Part shown: piece after piece, positions 59,936-64,000 of the stretch | Layout of the letters: each line of letters starts with the position of its first letter | Position numbering within the stretch: the stretch's first letter is position 1 | Origin: Curtobacterium sp. S6 | GTDB taxonomy: Bacteria; Actinomycetota; Actinomycetes; Actinomycetales; Micrococcaceae | Direction of reading: 5' to 3' | NCBI RefSeq assembly: GCF_000710345.2 | Contig: NZ_JHEL01000009.1 | Location: 1 to 64,000 of the forward strand | Length of the DNA stretch: 64,000 bases | Translations under genes and position numbers: made by a program | Notes under the pieces: model-generated | The model's database searches: none | The model's input: the letters and a program-made list of their open reading frames with translations, nothing else | What the model was told of the DNA's origin: nothing

Positions 59936-61006
59936 CTAGCTCATCGACGCCGTGAGGGCGAATAGGATCAGCGCGAGCGAGCCGAGGATCGCCGGAGCGA
60001 GCACCACGAGGTGGATCCAGCGGTTGGCCAACATGATTGCGGCGAATTCCCGGAGGAATGCGCTGGGAACGTAGTAGTTGGCCGTCTTGGCGCCCACGCC
60101 GCGGCCCTTGAGCCCCACCTTATTCATGAAGATGGCCGCCCGGTACACGTGGTAATCGCTGGTGGCCACGTAGACCGGCGCCTTGGGGTCGTCCATGACC
60201 CGCTGGGAAAACCGCAGGTTCTCCATGGTCGTGGTGGATTTGTCCTCGACCCGGATGGACTCGGCCGGGATGCCCTGCTCGAGCAGGTACTCGCGCATCG
60301 CGTGGCCCTCGGGAACCACCTCGTCCGCGCCCTGACCGCCGCTCGGGATCAGGATCGGGGCGCGGCCTTTGGCCTGCTCGCGGCGGAAGATCGTCACGGC
60401 GCGGTCCAGCCGCGAGGCGAGCAGCGGGGTCACCTTGGTCCCGATCAGCCCGGCGCCCAGGATGATGACGTACGCGGGGTGAAAGCGCGCGGACAGGCGT
60501 CGATAGGCCACCGCCGAGATCAGGAAACTCAGGAAGCAGAAGGCGACGTATCCCGTGGCGTACCAGAGTATGGCGTAGGCGCACCCGCAGACGGTGATCC
60601 ACCATCCGGAGCCGGTCGAGAACACGGCGATCATGACGATGACGCCGAACGGAAGCGCGAGCATCCACAGCCCCGCGCAGAGGGCCAGCAGGTTCTTGGG
60701 CCGCCTTCCTTCCTTGCGAATGACCGTGGCGCCGTTGATCAGGAGGAAGGCCGCCAGGCAGATATAGCCGAGGAAGAGCCCCGCCAGGACTATCAGCGTG
60801 ACGATGCCCATCGCGAGGTTGAGCCATTCGAGACGGGTGCTGGCCAAGAGGGACGTGGCCGCATTGACGATCATGAGCACGCCGATGATGCTGAGCACCC
60901 CGTATCGCAGGCGGTGCCCCGCGCGCCGGAATCCGGCGAGGCAGTAGGCCACCATGCCGATCCCGAGAGCCAGATAGAAGAGGTCCGAAGCGGTCTGGGG
61001 CGTCAT
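59936..61006 (-). CDS. DUF218/YdcF-SanA-like membrane protein
   Basis: 356-residue protein with about six to seven membrane spans (residues 10-185 and 325-350) and a DUF218 domain between (about 190-320): YVIILGAGLIGTKVTPLLASRLDRAV in overlapping strands, IPSGGQGADEVVPEGHAM, then DKSTTTMENLRFSQ and YVATSDYHVYRAAIF. Family members (SanA, ElyC) act in envelope maintenance and vancomycin tolerance; biochemical function unknown. ATG at 61006 chosen over an upstream frame. Divergent from agmatine deiminase. Confidence 0.85.
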   Translation of the reverse strand: MTPQTASDLFYLALGIGMVAYCLAGFRRAGHRLRYGVLSIIGVLMIVNAATSLLASTRLEWLNLAMGIVTLIVLAGLFLGYICLAAFLLINGATVIRKEGRRPKNLLALCAGLWMLALPFGVIVMIAVFSTGSGWWITVCGCAYAILWYATGYVAFCFLSFLISAVAYRRLSARFHPAYVIILGAGLIGTKVTPLLASRLDRAVTIFRREQAKGRAPILIPSGGQGADEVVPEGHAMREYLLEQGIPAESIRVEDKSTTTMENLRFSQRVMDDPKAPVYVATSDYHVYRAAIFMNKVGLKGRGVGAKTANYYVPSAFLREFAAIMLANRWIHLVVLAPAILGSLALILFALTASMS

Positions 61007-61160
61007 CAAGGTCTCCGTGCGACGTCGGGGTGATCTGCGAAAACTCGCGGTCCATGTCGACTGTATCCAAGCGGGGCCGGAAAAAATTTTCACCATCAAT
61101 AAACGTGAGTGGGTTCACGGATACGTCGGTCGCCATGTAACCTGGCTCTCAACGTAAACG

Positions 61161-61173
61161 AACGAAGTTCGTT
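61161..61173. promoter_or_regulatory. Dyad upstream of agmatine deiminase
   Basis: AACGAA-G-TTCGTT at 61161-61173 in the divergent gap between the YdcF-like and aguA genes, with another overlapping AACGAA copy just upstream. Likely a repressor site; no candidate regulator in the window. Confidence 0.4.
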
Positions 61174-61239
61174 AAATCGACTGAACGGCCCCACCGCACG
61201 GCGAGCCCCGGTCGCTGGCCGAAAAGGAGAGAACTCACC

Positions 61240-62292
61240 ATGGCTTGGATCATGCCCGCCGAAACGGCGCCCCACGAACGCACCTGGATGGCCTTCCCTT
61301 GCGAAGGCCAGACGCTGGGCTCGACCGACGCCGAGCGGGCCGAAGGATACGAGGCGTGGTCGGCCGTCGCGCGCGCCATCGCCGAGTATGAGGCGGTCAC
61401 CATGGTCGCGGATCCGTCCGAGGCGGCGAGGGCGCGGAACATGCTGGGCCGGGGGATCGACGTCGTCGAGGCGCCGGTGGACGAGTTCTGGATGCGCGAC
61501 GTCGGGCCGACCTTTGTGCGAGATGCCGAGGATCCCGATCGCCTCGGGGCCGTGGACTGGATCTTCAACGGGTGGGGCGCCAACGACTGGGCGGACTGGG
61601 ACAAGTCCGCGAAGCTCGGCCGCCTGGTCGCCGAACGATCCCGTTCGGACCGGGCCACCGAGGTCATCTCCTCGGTGCTGGTCAACGAGGGCGGCGGGAT
61701 CCACACGGACGGCCAGGGAACCGTGCTGGCCACCGAAACCGTGCAGCTGGACCCGCGCCGCAATCCGCACGCCGACCGGGAACGCGTCGAGGCGGAGTTC
61801 GCCAGGACCCTCGGCTCTCGTAAGGTCATCTGGCTGCCCCGCGGGCTGACCCGCGACTACGACGAATTCGGCACCAACGGCCACGTGGACATCGTCGCCT
61901 CCTTTGCGTCCCCGGGCACGGTGCTGCTGCACGCTCAGGAGAACCCGGAGCACCCAGACCACGCCGCGATGCGCGAGATCCGCGCGGCGCTCGAGGGGCA
62001 GACCGACGCCGAGGGCCGCCCGCTGAGGATCCTCGAGGTGCCCGCCCCGGAGCTCATCCGCGACGCCGAAGGCCCCGTGGACTTCAGCTACATCAACCAT
62101 TACGTCGCCAACGGCGTGGTCGTGGCCTGTTCCTTCGGGGAAGACCGGGCCGACGGGCGCGCCCGGGAGATCCTCGCGGAGGCCTACCCGGGGCGCGAGG
62201 TCGTCTCGGTCGAGGCCCGCCCGATCTTCGAACGCGGCGGCGGAATCCACTGCATTACCCAGCAGCAGCCCGCGGTGGGTGATCGCGCGTGA
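61240..62292 (+). CDS. aguA: Agmatine deiminase
   Basis: 350-residue guanidine-deiminase (PAD-porph family). Signature segments: DEFWMRDVGPTFV (about residue 80), NEGGGIHTDGQGT (about 150), NGHVDIVASF (about 210) and the catalytic Cys in GGGIHCITQQQP at the C terminus. It turns agmatine into N-carbamoylputrescine and ammonia in the arginine-to-putrescine route. ATG 61240 follows AAAGGAGAG. Coupled by GTGA overlap with an amidase gene rather than the usual nitrilase-type AguB. Confidence 0.93.
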   Translation: MAWIMPAETAPHERTWMAFPCEGQTLGSTDAERAEGYEAWSAVARAIAEYEAVTMVADPSEAARARNMLGRGIDVVEAPVDEFWMRDVGPTFVRDAEDPDRLGAVDWIFNGWGANDWADWDKSAKLGRLVAERSRSDRATEVISSVLVNEGGGIHTDGQGTVLATETVQLDPRRNPHADRERVEAEFARTLGSRKVIWLPRGLTRDYDEFGTNGHVDIVASFASPGTVLLHAQENPEHPDHAAMREIRAALEGQTDAEGRPLRILEVPAPELIRDAEGPVDFSYINHYVANGVVVACSFGEDRADGRAREILAEAYPGREVVSVEARPIFERGGGIHCITQQQPAVGDRA

Positions 62293-64000
62293 GCCGGATG
62301 AACGTGGTCGAGGTCAGCATCGCCGATCTCCGGGCGGCCCTGGAGGCGGGAGAGACGACCAGCGAGGCCCTGCTCGACGAGTACCTGGCCCGGTTGGAGG
62401 CCTACGACGTCGCCGGCCCGCGCCTGAACTCCGTGATCGTGCGCAATCCCGAGGCCCGCGCCGAGGCTCGCGCGTCGGATCGCCGCCGGGCGGATGGGAA
62501 ACCCCTGGGGCCGCTGGACGGCATCATCTACACCGCCAAGGACAGCTACCTGGTTCGGGGCCTCACGGCGGCCGCGGGCAGCCCGGCCTTTCGGGATCTG
62601 ATCGCCCAGCGCGACGCGTTCACGATCGAACGCCTCCGCGCGGCCGGGGCGATCTGCCTGGGCCTGACGAATATGCCGCCGATGGCCAACGGCGGGATGC
62701 AGCGCGGGCTCTACGGCCGGGCGGAAAGCCCGTACAACGGCGAACGCCTCACCTCGGCCTTTGGGTCCGGGTCCTCGAACGGTTCCGGCACCGCGACCGC
62801 GGCCAGCTTTGCCGCCTTCGGCCTGGGCGAGGAGACCTGGTCCAGCGGCCGCGCCCCCGCGTCCTGCAATGCATTGTTTGCCTATACGCCATCCCGCGGC
62901 GTCATCTCGGTGCGCGGCAATTGGCCCCTGGTCCCCACGATGGACGTGGTCGTGCCGCACGCCCGCACCGCCGCGGACCTCGCGGAGATCCTGGACGTCG
63001 TCGTGGCCGACGACCACACCGCACGCGGCGATTTCTGGCGCGTCCAGGAGTCGGTCGAGATCCCGCGCTCCTCGGAGGTCCGCCCGGCGTCCTACGCCGC
63101 GCTGGTCGCCACCGATCCGCAGGACGCCCGCCGACGCCTCGACGGGGTGACTCTCGGCGTGCCGCGCCTGTACATCAACCGCGACCCCGAGGCCGGAACC
63201 GCGGAGAATCCGGGCATCGGGGGACCCACCGGCCGACGCATCGAGACGCGCGAGTCCATCATCGACCTGTGGGAGCGCGCCCGCGAGGAGCTCGAAAGCG
63301 CCGGCGCCCGCGTCGTGGAGGTCGATTTCCCGGTGGTCACCCGGTACGAGGGCGACCGTCCCGGCGAGCCGACCGTTCGCACCCGTGGATTCGTGAGCGA
63401 GGAATACCTCGACCGCGAAATCACCGAACTCTCCGCGTGGGCGTGGGACGACTTCCTCCGCGCCAACGGCGATCCGGACCTGCCCGACCTGAGCGTGGTG
63501 GATGGCTCGGAGATCTTCCCGCATCCGGAGGGCGCCCTGCCCGACCGGTACGACGGCTTCGACGACGACATCGCGACCTATCCCGAGGTGATCCGCGAGC
63601 GCCCGATCGGCTCGCCGTCGGAGATACCGGGCATCGCCGAGGGGCTCGCCGGCCTGGAGGAGACCCGCCGGGTCGACCTCGAGGAGTGGATGGACGGGCT
63701 GGGCCTGGACGCGGTGGTGTTCCCGGCGCTGGCCGACGTCGCCCCCGCGGATATGGACGTGAACCCCGCCTCCGCCGACGAGGGCTGGCGGAATGGCGTG
63801 TGGGTCGCGAACGGCAACCTCGCGATCCGTCACCTCGGCATTCCCACGGTCACGGCGCCCATGGGGGTCGCGGCCGACATCGATATGCCCGTCGGGCTGA
63901 CCTTCGCGGGCCGCGCTTACTCGGACAACCGCCCCTTGGAACTCGGTTTTGCCTACGACGCCCTGGGCCCGCGGCGCACCGAACCCTCCCGGACGCCCCC
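62289..64000 (+). CDS. Amidase signature family enzyme (runs off the window)
   Basis: At least 570 residues, open at the right edge. Catalytic triad region of the amidase signature family: Lys in DGIIYTAKDSYLV (about 82), cis-Ser in GSGSSNGSGTATAASF (about 160) and nucleophile Ser in ETWSSGRAPAS (about 183). The last bases read PMGVAADIDMPVGLTFAGRA, typical of the C terminus, so little is missing. GTG 62289 overlaps the aguA stop; ATG 62298 is an alternative. Being coupled to agmatine deiminase, it may hydrolyse N-carbamoylputrescine or another amide (inference). Confidence 0.88.
   Translation, partial: MSRMNVVEVSIADLRAALEAGETTSEALLDEYLARLEAYDVAGPRLNSVIVRNPEARAEARASDRRRADGKPLGPLDGIIYTAKDSYLVRGLTAAAGSPAFRDLIAQRDAFTIERLRAAGAICLGLTNMPPMANGGMQRGLYGRAESPYNGERLTSAFGSGSSNGSGTATAASFAAFGLGEETWSSGRAPASCNALFAYTPSRGVISVRGNWPLVPTMDVVVPHARTAADLAEILDVVVADDHTARGDFWRVQESVEIPRSSEVRPASYAALVATDPQDARRRLDGVTLGVPRLYINRDPEAGTAENPGIGGPTGRRIETRESIIDLWERAREELESAGARVVEVDFPVVTRYEGDRPGEPTVRTRGFVSEEYLDREITELSAWAWDDFLRANGDPDLPDLSVVDGSEIFPHPEGALPDRYDGFDDDIATYPEVIRERPIGSPSEIPGIAEGLAGLEETRRVDLEEWMDGLGLDAVVFPALADVAPADMDVNPASADEGWRNGVWVANGNLAIRHLGIPTVTAPMGVAADIDMPVGLTFAGRAYSDNRPLELGFAYDALGPRRTEPSRTP

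Overview
The window is GC-rich, tightly packed DNA with many GTG starts and ATGA/GTGA gene junctions, typical of an actinobacterium. Gene content (NAD-glutamate dehydrogenase of the short large-subunit type, homoprotocatechuate meta-cleavage genes, LGFP-repeat secreted protein) fits a soil or surface-living member of the Micrococcales, but I cannot name a genus from sequence alone. The base composition breaks in two places: a mildly AT-richer hipBA pair at the left edge, and a strongly AT-rich segment of about 34.3-37.2 kb.

Layout. 0-2 kb: hipBA toxin-antitoxin operon with a perfect operator dyad. 2.2-12.5 kb: NAD-glutamate dehydrogenase, a GlcD-like FAD oxidase, an aldehyde dehydrogenase/GMC dehydrogenase pair with a divergent AraC regulator, and an M20D amidohydrolase. 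12.6-22 kb: an aromatic-ring FAD hydroxylase divergent from an IclR regulator, then a four-gene sugar-type ABC importer and a thiamine-diphosphate enzyme. 22-25.5 kb: a secreted GH16/LGFP protein and an APC permease. 25.7-33.9 kb: a 4-hydroxyphenylacetate/homoprotocatechuate lower pathway (FAH-RraA fusion, GntR regulator, HpaE, HpaD, HpaH, HpaI) with a divergent MFS transporter. 33.9-39 kb: an accessory island with an orphan Phd-type antitoxin, a two-gene AT-rich operon that I read as a Kiwa anti-phage system (KwaA membrane protein, KwaB DUF4868 protein), and a TipA-like MerR regulator with a DUF2268 zinc protease. 39-43 kb: a luciferase-like monooxygenase, a glycosyltransferase, a PIG-L deacetylase and a WbqC-like protein.

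The centrepiece is 43.1-59.9 kb: a ribosomal peptide (RiPP) biosynthetic operon. A 51-residue precursor gene (43388-43543) has an acidic leader and a core made almost only of Ser, Thr and Cys, ending TSSCSSSSTSSCTCCCA. Downstream, nearly all genes overlap end to end: SagB-type azoline dehydrogenase, split LanB dehydratase (glutamylation protein plus small SpaB-C-like protein), membrane M50 metalloprotease, ABC ATPase and permease, YcaO no. 1 (with CxxC pairs), an LLM flavin enzyme, an M20D-like hydrolase, an ocin-ThiF-like protein and YcaO no. 2. A 26-residue membrane peptide follows. The enzymes predict a peptide carrying thiazole/oxazole rings and dehydroamino acids, of goadsporin or thiopeptide type. 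Only one small SpaB-C-type protein is present, so a pyridine-forming thiopeptide is not assured. Two YcaO proteins, an LLM enzyme and an M20D enzyme in one operon make it unlike the textbook clusters I know.

59.9-64 kb returns to housekeeping: a DUF218/YdcF membrane protein, agmatine deiminase and an amidase that runs off the window end.
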